Made by a program: the position numbers and the translations under genes. The notes beneath the pieces were generated by a model, which saw only the letters and a list, made by a program, of their open reading frames with translations, was not told where the DNA came from and made no database searches. A DNA stretch of 41,282 bases from Echinostoma caproni. Taxonomy: Eukaryota; Platyhelminthes; Trematoda; Plagiorchiida; Echinostomatidae. Numbering within the stretch: position 1 is the stretch's first letter; the number at the start of each line of letters is the position of its first letter. Below, one piece after another: positions 31,430-41,282 of this stretch. The stretch is taken from contig UZAN01042855.1 of NCBI GenBank assembly GCA_900618425.1, positions 2,463 to 43,744 on the forward strand, written 5' to 3'.

Positions 31430-32330
31430 ACAATTGGCCGGTTTATCGTTATCTTACTCCGGTAACTCTCTATGGTCGAACTTGCAATTGGTCTATCTAT
31501 TTTTGATCACATTATATCTCCACAAGTTGATTATTATGTTTATGAATACATGCATCCTCTTCCCAGTGATTTCCTTTTATTTGCTGAAAGAAACATTTGG
31601 CTTTAAATCTGTTGCATCCAATACTTTCGATCATGTCAACCGAAGAGAGTGTATTAGACATTTTACTGAGTGTAACCTGAATGTTTTAATCAACCATTCC
31701 TCCCGTACGATCCAATTCATTTAGTAACGTACAGTCGTCTTCCATAACTCATGATTCTCGTGTTTTTCACGGTGCTATTTTGTCACCTTTCTTTCCTAAT
31801 AAACATACAGACTATCGCGAGTCCAAGTAACTTTATTGTTCACAACTATTCTCGTCATATTGTGATTGGGTGTCCATCCCGAAAATACACCTAAGTTTTC
31901 TCCTCTACAGGATGGCCTCAGTGTGATTGAGAATTGGTTTATCTCCCGATCTCTTGTACTTAATATCAGTCAGTGTAATGATGTTCTCTTTAGTCTTAAA
32001 AATGACTGCCCATTAGAAAGTAGTCTTTCTCACCTTGTAGTTACTAATCAAAACATCCCCAAATCGGTCTGCTCATATCATTAGAACTTGTACCGAAATT
32101 CGAAGGCAGTCAGTCCTTTTATGTCCATATGCTCGGGGAACGAGACGTTGCACAAAATGGCTCCAAATGTCAACTTCTTTCCGAGTGTGCTTCCACCTAC
32201 AGGAACAGAGTAATTCCATACCTCGCTCGGCTATTCGTACTCGCCAGACAATTTTCTCCCACCTTAGGCAAAGACTTCGCAAAAAATGTTCTTTTTTGTT
32301 TAATTATACTTCCGTATGAGATTTTTTATT
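31430..32330 (+). mobile_element. LINE reverse transcriptase relic (CR1-like)
   Basis: Blocks in changing plus frames: ASNTFDHVNR near 31617-31645 (the RT FD-VNH block), a degraded RVFHGAILSPFF near 31760-31792 (the usual GVPQGSVLSPLLF block) and LQDGLSVIENWFISRSLVLN then ISQCNDVLFSLKND near 31905-32010 (the block after the catalytic box, where the host cell element stores its SKC motif). The catalytic FADD itself is not readable. Further 3' similarity fades near 32270. It is a pseudogenised insertion. Confidence 0.68.
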
Positions 32331-32339
32331 GATCTTAAT

Positions 32340-32805
32340 TTTTCTCATACAATGCGCAACTTCGTAAGTTGCTGAAACTTTATCATTTGGGTGCATAGAG
32401 AGTTCCTTAACTTGACTTGATATGAATTTCCCTAGGGGGCATCATTAAATGCAGAGATATCACCAGGGAAACACTCGTGGACTCTATTATGGACACACAT
32501 CCGAAAGAGAATGAATATACGATTTCCAAAGTACTCTCAGAGATCCGCATCCTGATAAAGAGAACTTTTTCACAGAATAACGTAATTGCTTGCAAAAATG
32601 ACAGAAATGGTGTAAGAATGACCAAAATTCGTACATCTGTGCACGTGAATCTACTTCCAACTTCACATGATTTTCTTTGGCGTAAATCCCCCGTTTTGGA
32701 ATGCACACAGTGTCGTTNCAGACAGTAGAACTGGCCATCCTAATTTTTGAACCGAACCTTTGTTTACCCATCGTTATGGAGTTGTCCCACTCTCAGATCT
32801 AAGAA
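32340..32805. other. no gene seen
   Basis: Contains a single N at 32718. Overlapping frames at 32407-32771 have no motif. Confidence 0.4.
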
Positions 32806-32809
32806 TTTT

Positions 32810-33410
32810 GCCACTTCTTAGGCCAGACTGTGTGACAAATAAATCGTAATAGAATAATCTTTATAAAAAAGAAAAACGTTCCATGATTGACTTGTGGGAT
32901 GAATACTGCCAAGTTACCCCAGGCCACGGCAGGTGCATTATCTTGAGGAATCCACAACCGAAGCCTTCGGCTAGCCAGAACCTGACCCGCAAAGCAGCCG
33001 AGTGGTGTGTGATAACCGCAGTCCATTGGGATCCGGCGTCCTGTTTATCGGATCATTCGCCTTTCGGACGGCGTAAAACTTGTTGCCCAATCGAGCCGGT
33101 GACCATTGACATAACCAGGGAGATGTGTGGTTCATACACCTCCTCATTGTTGGTTTGGAATAAGAGGTTTTAGCCAACTCCCCTAGATAAACTACTACCG
33201 GTTATAGTCCCTGATGTCGGCTTTTCGTCCTCTCACTTCCATCTCTCACCTCCGCCACAAGAAGGCAGTAAGTAGGACTTCCTCAGCAGAGGCCATTTGA
33301 GATGCCTGCTCGTATGGGAGCATTTCGCGAGATTTAAGGACAGGGTGACCAGCCACAGCCCTAGACACCCACCCCCGACCATACTGAGGCTCTTAGGGGT
33401 AATATTGCCA
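32810..33410 (+). repeat. interspersed repeat, copy 2 of 2
   Basis: Direct-orientation copy of 3170-3770, about 29.6 kb away. It shares the AATAATCTTTAT start block near 32850, GAAGCCTTCGGCTAGCCAGA near 32960, the ACCGCAGTCCATTGGGATCC block near 33018, the GGTTTGGAATAAGAGG block near 33152 and the CCCCCGACCATACTGAGG end block near 33373. It lacks part of the segment found near 3560-3590 and has an extra piece near 33320-33340. Minus-strand frames are broken here. Confidence 0.85.
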
Positions 33411-33419
33411 ATAGACATG

Positions 33420-34490
33420 TTGGAATCTCAATGTTGCTGTGGATTTTATGTTGGTAAGGTAGACGACATTTTGTTGCAAACCCGCTAGGTTTTATGCAAG
33501 TCAACTTAAACCCACACTGAGGTCCTGATTTGGCAGCTCCGAGTGCTGGGGGGGGCTTTTAATTGAAGTTAACAGATATTCCACTGAGTATCCCTTTGCT
33601 GCTGTCCGGCCAAAAATGAACTGACTGACTTTCGCGATAGACGAATTCTGGACAAACATGAATTGGTGGTAGGATTCAAACGGGATATGGCCCAAGTGGG
33701 ACAGTGTGCAAGTGAAACTCTAGTACAGTGCCTCCCAGTGTATGGTTGACCAAATTTAACTCAGAATTATGCGTGACAGTAAAGTTTCAAGGACAGTTAG
33801 TCCAAAGCAGTTTTCAATAACCACCCAAGGCTGTCTAACGGCTTCATATTCCCGGTAATTTTGTAATTCTATTGGAAAACTTAAAAGGGGTTTTCTTTCG
33901 CACTTCACTTTTCCCAGAATTTCGTACTGATGCCCAAATGAGCTGACTCACCCCGGCCACAGTTCTAATAACTAGTTATTATGAGCACAGTGCTTTGCAC
34001 TTTATTGTAAATCGAGCAAATGATGAAGATTGTTAGAACAGAAAGTAGATCAATGCTGTAAAGCGGTAACATTTCTTTTATTCGCTTCAGTCGGTACAGC
34101 GTAAGACAATCCGATGTGATTTAAGGGGACAGTCAGTTCCGGGGGTGACCAGTTTTTTGATCGGTGCCACAGAGGTAATTGGACTGATTGCGTCAGAATT
34201 CTTTATGCACCCAAGCAGACATATACAATTGGACGACGTAACTTTATTTGTATTGTCTCTTCTGTGAATGCGAAAAGCCTGGGATTTGTGTTACGTAGCA
34301 ATGGCCTGAACAAAATGAATGGTGAACGATGTTGCCCTGAGATGTTTCGAGACGGATTAGTCTGGATACCTTTTATCAACCTAGCCTCTGAGACTGTGAT
34401 GTATCAAGCACGGTAGCAATTGCTTGGGGAATTTGAAATTGTACATTTGGATTGAGTAACCTTCACACTTCATACACAGGTAGTCAACCG
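33420..34490. other. no gene supported; poly-G run near 33548-33556
   Basis: A minus frame at 33501-33695 and a plus frame near 34145-34265 (TSFLIGATEVIGLIASEFFM) are the most protein-like pieces, but neither has clear splice borders. Confidence 0.4.
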
Positions 34491-34496
34491 TAAAAG

Positions 34497-35523
34497 CTAT
34501 GCGATTTGGAGTACGCTGATGATATCGTCTGTCCGTTCGAATGTATGGAGGACGCGCAAAGTGCACTTGATAGATTAACAAGTGCAGTGGCCACATTCGG
34601 TATGTGCTTTACACCTTCAAAATGCCAAGTGCTGCTGCGGGACTGGGTTTCGTCTACTCCCACTCTGACACTAAATGGCCAGGATTTAGTTGTCTTGGAT
34701 TACTTTTCCTACTTAGGCGGTTGCTTGAGCAATGACGGTAGTGTAACAAAGGAGACAACCGCCCGCATTTCCAAGGCTCGAGCAGCATACGTAGGACTGA
34801 AACACCTTTGGCGTAGACGTGACGTTTCAATGAAGTTGAAAGGTCGTGTATATTGNAGTCCTGCTTTATGGTTGTGAGACCCTGAATTTGCGAGTAGAAG
34901 TTTTCGATTATCGGTGTTTACGCAGTTTAGCCCATGTTGGATGGAGCAAACTGATTAGTAACGTGGAGGTAATCCGTCGTATGTTTGGGAGTCTGTCAGG
35001 CATAAACCTGCTAGCATACCGAATTCAGATTACTTCGGTGGCTAGGGCACGTATTGCGTATACCCAGCCATCGTCTGCCGCACCGCGCTTTATTCGCTGT
35101 AGCTAATCCGGGCTGGAGGAAACCACGCGGAGGTCAACAGATGACGTGGAGACGAGGCATGAAGAAATGCACAGAACCATTAGGTAGAGGTAGGTGTCTC
35201 TCGCCTTACAGGTTGAGGTCCGAAAGACTCCACAACTAGTTGGTTGGATACACTGAAGGATACGGTAGCAAACCGGCAGCAGTGGCGTTCTTGTTGTCTT
35301 TTCTTATCAGGTCAGAATGCTTCAAACGGTATGTATGCAGAGTTCGATTGCATACTCTGTATGTTGACCATAGTGGCTCATCTTCTCCCTGCCTCAAAAT
35401 AAATCCAACCCCTGTCCACCTTAAGTTTTACCACTGACCTTGTATGCATTGTGAGTTTGGTAGCGGTCAGTGAAGTTCGCTTCACGGTATTTCGCTGTAC
35501 GATGACGATGATGATGATGATGG
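34497..35523 (+). mobile_element. RTE-like LINE 3' end, 5'-truncated
   Basis: Begins within the RT catalytic block: DLEYADDIVCPFE at about 34503-34541. It continues QSALDRLTSAVATFGMCF, TPSKCQVLLRDWVSSTPTLT, FSYLGGCLSNDGSVTKE and KARAAYVGLKHLWRRRD, all typical of RTE-type elements of flukes. At N 34856 the frame changes (VLLYGCETLNLRVE, then FDYRCLRSLAHVGWSK), and it changes again near 35060 (MRIPSHRLPHRALFAVANPG, later TSWLDTLKDTVANRQQW near 35227-35275). The catalytic YADD is intact but most of the protein is absent upstream. It ends in the GATGAT tail at 35501-35523, which marks the true 3' end of an RTE insertion. The junction at about 34497 is a usual 5' truncation. Confidence 0.88.
35501..35523 (+). 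repeat. (GATGAT)n-type 3' tail of the RTE-like LINE
   Basis: A run of GAT-containing trinucleotides immediately after the element's 3' untranslated region. RTE elements characteristically end in short tandem repeats instead of poly(A). Confidence 0.8.
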
Positions 35524-35524
35524 G

Positions 35525-38500
35525 TCAATCCTACGATTTACAGGCATCCAGCTCGGGTTTCACTCTCGTTTGTTGTCCGGCCAAATCGACTGATTGGCTG
35601 TTAGTGAATAACCATAGATAGTTCCGATCATCCTTAAACTGAACTGGCCTCACATGGTTATAACACACCCACACATACCCAACTTTTATACACGTGTCTA
35701 CTGGAGCTGAGATTCCAAACAGAGAAGGAAAATGCTCTACACATTCACCGGAGTATATGATTAATTCAATTGAGAATTCTTTGTGAAGGTGAAGGTTGAT
35801 TAAGATTCAATCAAAATCAATGACATTGATGTATCCCACACCACTACTCACAAGTAACTATACGTCAGATGCAAATTGTAAACTTCTCGAAACCCGGAAA
35901 AGACTTAGAAGTAAGAAGGTAACGTATTACTCTTTCAGTTCCGAAAAGAGACTGCCTACAATATCACCAAGAAGAAAGTACTAATGATTAAGAGCAATAT
36001 CAGCATGGTAAGACTGTCATCCTTTTAACCACATTGAGAGCAAACGAAACTGTCCGATATTCTCTTCACAGAACATTCTGTGAGCTATCCGTATCGGGCC
36101 AAACTAAATGACCGTCTATGCCGAGTTTCACGTGACTGTCTGAAACATAGTTACTTGGTCGCGTTCTGGCCTCCTCGTCCTCCTTCTCAACGTGAGCACC
36201 AGATTGGAAGCTGCATTTGGTAACCACATTTGTCAATTTCACGGTCACTAACGCTACACACGGCAACCATCAATAAAAAGATGACTCCGTTTCGCTTGCA
36301 CACACACACACGGTTGTTATAGCGAACTTCCGGTATGCGTAGGTTGTTGTTCGGCCATTCTGTCTAACAGTGTTTAGCTTGAATGTTTGAAGGGGGCATG
36401 GTTCGGTTAGTTCGAGCTATATACTACCACTTTACACGTGTTCTGGTTCAATTCGCATGTAGACCAATAATATGGGGAATGAATGCAATTCCGGAGAGTG
36501 AGAACCAGATAAAACTAATAAAAAAATTCACAGATCCTTGTGTTTATCAATTCTGAAGGGAACGTAAACAAACAAGCACACGCTTTATGCCACCCGATTA
36601 TTGAAAATGTTCAGAACTGCAACAACAAATATCTTCATAGAACAGGTTGAATGATTTATTTTACCGCCCTCAGTTGTGTACAAACATCTACGAGACACTT
36701 TGATCGGAACAATGATAAGCCTGAAGACCCAAAAATCTCATGTATATCTGATTTGCCCTAATAGGAGCCAGAGGTCATTCTCCTTCTTGTATAAAACTAG
36801 TTAGTGAAGTGGCGAAGCATACCAGTGAGCGTTTAACTTCCGCAGAGCACTTCCGGTTGCAAGCACATCGAACTAACCAATCCTGAGAAAGTTAGCTTCG
36901 GAGACCCTTTTGAGGCACTGTGAAATGTAAGCCCTTCCAAAACAAGTATTGTCGTTGCTAATGTTACCGTGTGTTGAGGCCATGGCGATTCACTGTAAGA
37001 AGTAGAAATCTGTAAACCACCAGGCATCCAGTCTATAGATTTGTGATCAATTACATTGTTGTTGACCACATTGGATTCTTCTAGATATCAATTCCATTAC
37101 TTCCTCTATACATTTAAAGTGATTGAATCTTTAAGTGTTTCAAGACTTGTCATTATTGTACTCAAACTTGTCCATGATTATTTGTGCACAGCTAAGGAGA
37201 CAATGTGAGAAAGTTGGTTTCACTCTGTATTGTGATGACACGGTTTTGACGTTTCAGGTACTCAGAACGAATGGCGTCGTCCTATCTCGGCTCGAAAACA
37301 CGTAGTCTGTATCTCGACAGGAACACAAGTTGTGCACTCGTTCTTAACAAGCTCCAAGTCGAAAATGAGAACAAATTGAGAATGTCTCATAAAAAACAGT
37401 ACTGTTCACTTGTACAGTGAATAAAAAATGAAGATAAAAACCTCAAATCATACACTGGTCTCTGGTGGATGAACAGATTGTCAGAATCACTTTGAATCAC
37501 TCGTGGGACAAATAGGAATGGGGCTGTCTGTCACATGACAGGATAGAACTGAGTTTCGACCATGGTCACGTGAGCACACGTGTGTGCTAACGTTTAAACG
37601 TATGAAGAATAGAGAGAGAGAGGCTAGGCTAACAGAAAACACAGAATCCTGTGGTCAAAGAAGCAGTCGATGAGTTGGCAGGATCTGCGCAGACAAAACG
37701 CGCCTTGGTAAGATAGTCGGCTTGGAAAACGTTTCAAGGACTGATATTTTGGTCACCATCACAAACGCTCTCTGTAAGTGTCGTGCACAATTTGTTTAAA
37801 TATTCATTTTCTAACTGGTTTAAGGTTCACGATACACTGAGTCAGGCGACTATGAGAGACATCTAATTTCCCATATACTCTCTTAGCTCGTGCATTCAAA
37901 CAGATTATGAATATGATACATTCAGCTACACAGCCTTGTTTCGAAGATGAAGACGGTTATCAATCAAGATTATCTTCATACAAAAACAATAGATTTGGTA
38001 AATCCCCCATTTGCAGTTAAGGGAACATTCTGTGCTCTCGAACACCGCTGTTGAGGTGAAAAATCGTTTAACGCACACCAGTAGAGTGGGTGTGGTGTCT
38101 AGTACGAGACAGTGTGTCATTGAGTGTCACTATGTGCATCCTTAACGGGGGGTGGGGGGGGCAAATTGCTGTGTTACATCGTTGCGCTAATTGTAAACAA
38201 AGTGGGAAGACAAGCATTATATTTGCAGGCGGCCGGTGATATCATTAGGCTGTCCAAACATCCGGACATCCAACTTTCTTTCATACAATCCACTGTAGTT
38301 TATCTTTCAACCAATACACACTCAAAAAAAAAATCGGTTGATGAAAAAACGATTTGCACGATTCCGAACCACACCTGCGCAAAATATCAATCTGGCGTAA
38401 ACACACGTTGAACTAATTTTCGACACTGCAAAACACTTCAACTGATGTCTGGTTGGTTCGCTGGCTGTCTGGCTGTCAGATGACAGCTCAGTGAACACAA

Positions 38501-38975
38501 TCACCGAACCCTTGAGTGAATGGGTGTGAGGGCGATCGAGTTGGGCGGGTGGGAGCCTGTGCATTTTATTGCGTGCAGACTGATGAAACGTAATGAATTA
38601 GCAATTCGCATTGGAACAGTTCACAAACACTTCGAGTCACGATCGCGTAACACTTGACTTTGGAACTTCAGTGCATAATCGGGGTAATGTTTATTGTTGA
38701 AAGTATGAATGTTGAAAAAAAAATACGCCCACAACTGACATTACCCCACCCATCAGAAGTCACACATTTTGAACCTTGGATAAAGAATTTAACAAGTGTC
38801 CCGAATCAGGCGACACAGAAATCGGGCTTACATAATACTAGTTATTTCTATTTCGTAAAACGACTCGATGGTAATCGACGCGGGTAAAACGAGTGTTGCA
38901 TCTTTCAATCAGGTGCACCAGTGAAACAAGAGGTAGCCTTGCAGATTCCCAGTCACTGTCTTATTACGAGAATTA
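35525..38975. other. long stretch with two weak minus-strand exon candidates
   Basis: The best pieces are 36833-36992 (acceptor GATTTCTACTTCTTACAG, then ESPWPQHTVTLATTILVLEG to a stop) and 36066-36232 (acceptor-like ACCAAATGCAG, then HVEKEDEEARTRPSNYVSDS to a stop). Both lie upstream of the acidic gene on the same strand, so they would belong to another gene. Simple (CA)n sequence occurs near 36299-36312 and a G-rich run at about 38146-38161. Nothing else is recognised. Confidence 0.35.
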
Positions 38976-38979
38976 CTTA

Positions 38980-40700
38980 CAAGCTCACGCTTCGCTTTAC
39001 CCCACTTTTCATTGAAAAGGGCGAAATGTAATGTGTTTGGTGCGGGTGTGGTGATATCACGTGATGAGGCCTCTGTTTTCTTCTAGTACTAGCGCTAGAA
39101 TGGACTACTGTTAGCGTTTCATCAAATCTCCGCTTGCGAGATTCCACAGCTGGCTCACTAATAATGTGAGATGTCAGTGGGTTGCACATGGTGCATACTT
39201 TGATGGAAACAGATTGACACCGGTATTCCAGTGGACACGTTTGGGACACTAACTTTAAATTATATCCACTGAGGCGGATATTGGGAGACGAAATGAGCAG
39301 CGAACGACATAGATAATTCGGGTTCTTTAATATATGATACACCAAGATCAAATCTCCCGGGGTTTGGCGGTNTACTGAAAGCAACAAAAACCCAATGATT
39401 GTACTCTATCCACATAAACGAGTACAGGCAACTTCCCGGTGGCTATCCTTTGTAGACGTTCCAGTAACTTAGGGTGGCAATGCCGCTATAATCTCCAGGC
39501 TTGAATGGAGTCCTCTGCATACAGTCGAATACATGTTTATAACAAACTTCGGAACAGTGCTAATTTTAAGACGACGAAAGTCAGGTTTAACGAAACAGAT
39601 GTTCTTCACAGTTTCGGCAGAAGCCCTGACACAATTGATGGAATGTCCTCTTAAAGAAAAAAATCCTCGCCACTTGAGGCAGAAATCGACTCTTGAGAAG
39701 TAGATTATTGAATTCAGTCACGTTTTCACAATACCATTCATAAGTGGTAGTAATTGTTTCCTGGAGAATAAGCAAACCCTCGGGTTGTGTTACTGTGTTC
39801 CGTATTTTAGCATTGTCCGCGAACAGTACTGCTTTTGGCCCTAGAATATTCGGTAGATCATTTATGAATGAGAAAAAAAGTCAAAAGCCATGTATAGGAG
39901 AGCCGTTTGAAAGCCGTGGGATCAATCTCCATGCTACCCACTCTTGGTAAGTATATCAGCTAATCCTCACGAATCAGCCTGGTGCAGTGGCGTTTCAGCA
40001 TTACTGCAAGTGATGACATCCGGAATGAGTTTGTACTGTAACCTGGGTATTTCCCTCAGGCATATCCGTTTTCTGGAATGAATTCGAATAGAAGACGTTA
40101 GTATGCTACATTTGGTGAAAATTGTAGTCTTAGTCATTAACACTGGTAGATTTGTAAGACTGTTGATAACTTGCTGCCAAAAGCAAGGCGGTTTAAGTTC
40201 TTCGTGGTCGGAAATCCGGTGAGGAAAATGCCCTCATTTATACGATCTCGCATGATCTATGACTGTGGGAATGTTGTGTGGAGATTTGCTTTTAATACAA
40301 GTGGAACCAATGTATTTGAACAGAAGCATTGCCTCCTGCAGCAGTGATGGATTCGACTATTAGCTCCTGATTTGTCACCACTAAATCGAATAATGATGTT
40401 GATTGTGGGTTGCCATACTGTGGATACGAGTCAATCAGCTGCTTGAAATGATGCTTGAATAATGTTGGGACGGTCAGGAGTTTGTTGTTTAATGCAGAGG
40501 CATATACAATCTTCAAAATTAACTGCAGTCCTCATTTGGCGCTTAAGCATTGAAGTTATCAACAAACAGACAAAGGAGGTTACAATCACATAAAACACCT
40601 CAGCAAAGCCGGTGGAACTTCCTGCAATTGCATTTGCAAATGAACAAGAGAACATCAAACGGGGAATTTGTTCAATATACACTATAAATATTTCATGAGA
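38980..40700 (-). mobile_element. CR1-like LINE relic with endonuclease, RT and C-terminal pieces
   Basis: Read on the minus strand from 40700 downwards: an AP-endonuclease piece with VDNFNA at 40547-40564 (the usual GDFNA) and YPQYGNPQSTSLFDLVVTNQ near 40375-40440; then an RT piece with FINDLPNILGPKAV and the catalytic box as LFADN (39812-39823, second Asp changed to Asn), followed by EGLLILQETITTTYEW and ENVTEFN; then a C-terminal piece at 39387-39090 (GDLILVYHILKNPNYLC, YNLKLVSQTCPLEYRCQS). The gap between endonuclease and RT is much shorter than in a full element, so there are internal deletions. Stops are frequent and an N lies at 39372. Confidence 0.82.
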
Positions 40701-40704
40701 GCAA

Positions 40705-41080
40705 GAAGAAGCATCATGATCACAGGATGTGTTGAATTCAACTACTTCGTGGCAATCTCATCAGCTGTGTACATACATTCAGATCACGTTTGGTTAAAAG
40801 AGTGACAGGTTTTGGGACAGGCGAACACACGCGGGGAAGAGAAATCAATCAATACNCCAAAGGTCACTAAGAGGAGCCGGATTGGACGTTGGGGTAGGGA
40901 GCGGAAGCACTGCAGGGTGGGGGGGGAGAGGGAGGAGGACAGTGACACCTACCAGGGCAGCGCGAGGCTAGCCACAAATTCGGTCAAGTGGTCAAGGTCA
41001 TCAAATTAGCGCCCAGGAAATTCCGGACTCAAACCGCTCCTCCGCTACCTATCTTTCTTTATTTTATTTATTTATTTTCC
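40705..41080. other. GC/G-rich flank, no gene supported
   Basis: Contains an N at 40856 and a G-rich run at about 40915-40938 (GGGTGGGGGGGGAGAGGG). A pyrimidine-rich stretch at 41050-41083 precedes the possible exon that follows. Confidence 0.45.
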
Positions 41081-41083
41081 CAG

Positions 41084-41209
41084 GTAGCCTTTGTGAGGCA
41101 GTGGCTCCCCTCCGGAAAGTTGACATTGACTGTACTGAACTCTTCGTCAACTCTGCCAAACTACAGTTTGTACATTTGTATATTCAGTACACGAAAAAGA
41201 AAGAAATAA
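41084..41209 (+). CDS. possible 3' terminal exon with poly(A) signal
   Basis: A strong acceptor (TATTTATTTATTTTCCCAG) ends at 41083. The next 42 codon positions are open in phase 0 and read VAFVRQWLPSGKLTLTVLNS, ending RKRKK with a TAA at 41207-41209. That stop overlaps an AATAAA hexamer at 41205-41210, so the poly(A) signal would lie over the stop codon, which is unusually close. No upstream exon was identified. It may be a real last exon or a coincidence of a T-rich tract and an A-rich end. Confidence 0.3.
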   Translation, partial: VAFVRQWLPSGKLTLTVLNSSSTLPNYSLYICIFSTRKRKK

Positions 41210-41282
41210 AAAGTTATCTTGTTAACAGCATAGAACATCTTCATCTCGGCATCAACGTTGGTTATAATTAAACAAATAACTA

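Noticed and set aside
1..41282. CRISPR arrays, prokaryotic operons, phage or plasmid modules
   Set aside because: No spaced direct repeats, no gene-dense arrays and no bacterial signals; all firm features are eukaryotic or eukaryotic retroelements.

Overview
This is a eukaryotic, repeat-rich, gene-poor window. It most likely comes from a digenean trematode (fluke) genome. The evidence is: (i) decayed CR1-like and RTE-like LINE reverse transcriptases and Penelope-like elements (PLEs) with a GIY-YIG domain, a mix typical of fluke genomes; (ii) short candidate exons bounded by GT/AG splice sites; (iii) very short introns (38 and 49 bp) beside candidate introns of many kilobases; (iv) microsatellites and assembly gaps. 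There are no operons, ribosome binding sites, CRISPR arrays or prokaryotic genes. The species cannot be fixed from the sequence alone.

Layout. 0.4-1.5 kb: a frameshifted PLE copy (+) with RT motifs (YVDD) followed by a GIY-YIG endonuclease relic. 3.2-3.8 kb: first copy of an unnamed ~600 bp interspersed repeat, whose second copy lies at 32.8-33.4 kb in the same orientation. 4.8-8.0 kb: several exon-like stretches, the best being a plus-strand pair (7785-7829 and 7868-7978) split by a 38 bp intron. 8.4 kb: a tRNA-derived SINE candidate (-). 9.6-13.4 kb: two CR1-like LINE relics (+). 14.3-14.9 kb: a G-rich stretch with a G-quadruplex motif. 15.59-15.74 kb: a good minus-strand exon candidate. 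16.06-16.46 kb: an LTR-like segment with a 14 bp triple repeat; a related core lies inverted at 11.5 kb. 18475-19298: an 824 bp gap. 20.3-21.5 kb: three more CR1-like 3' fragments. 24.6-25.4 kb: a second PLE-type GIY-YIG relic (-) with its 3' flank; part of that flank recurs at 16.7 kb. 26.43-27.21 kb: the clearest host gene start (-), encoding a strongly acidic, then probably coiled-coil, protein. 31.4-32.3 kb: LINE RT relic (+). 34.5-35.5 kb: RTE-like LINE 3' end (+) with its short-repeat tail. 39.0-40.7 kb: CR1-like LINE relic (-) with endonuclease, RT and C-terminal pieces. 41.08-41.21 kb: a possible 3' terminal exon (+).

Host genes. The acidic/coiled-coil gene runs leftward from 27207. 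Its exon 2 ends at 26433 in a phase that fits the exon at 15592-15742. One minus-strand gene with a ~10.7 kb, retroelement-filled intron is therefore possible but unproven. No host product could be named. Most remaining sequence is intronic or intergenic with no recognisable content. Several isolated single Ns look like unsized assembly joins and explain some frame breaks.
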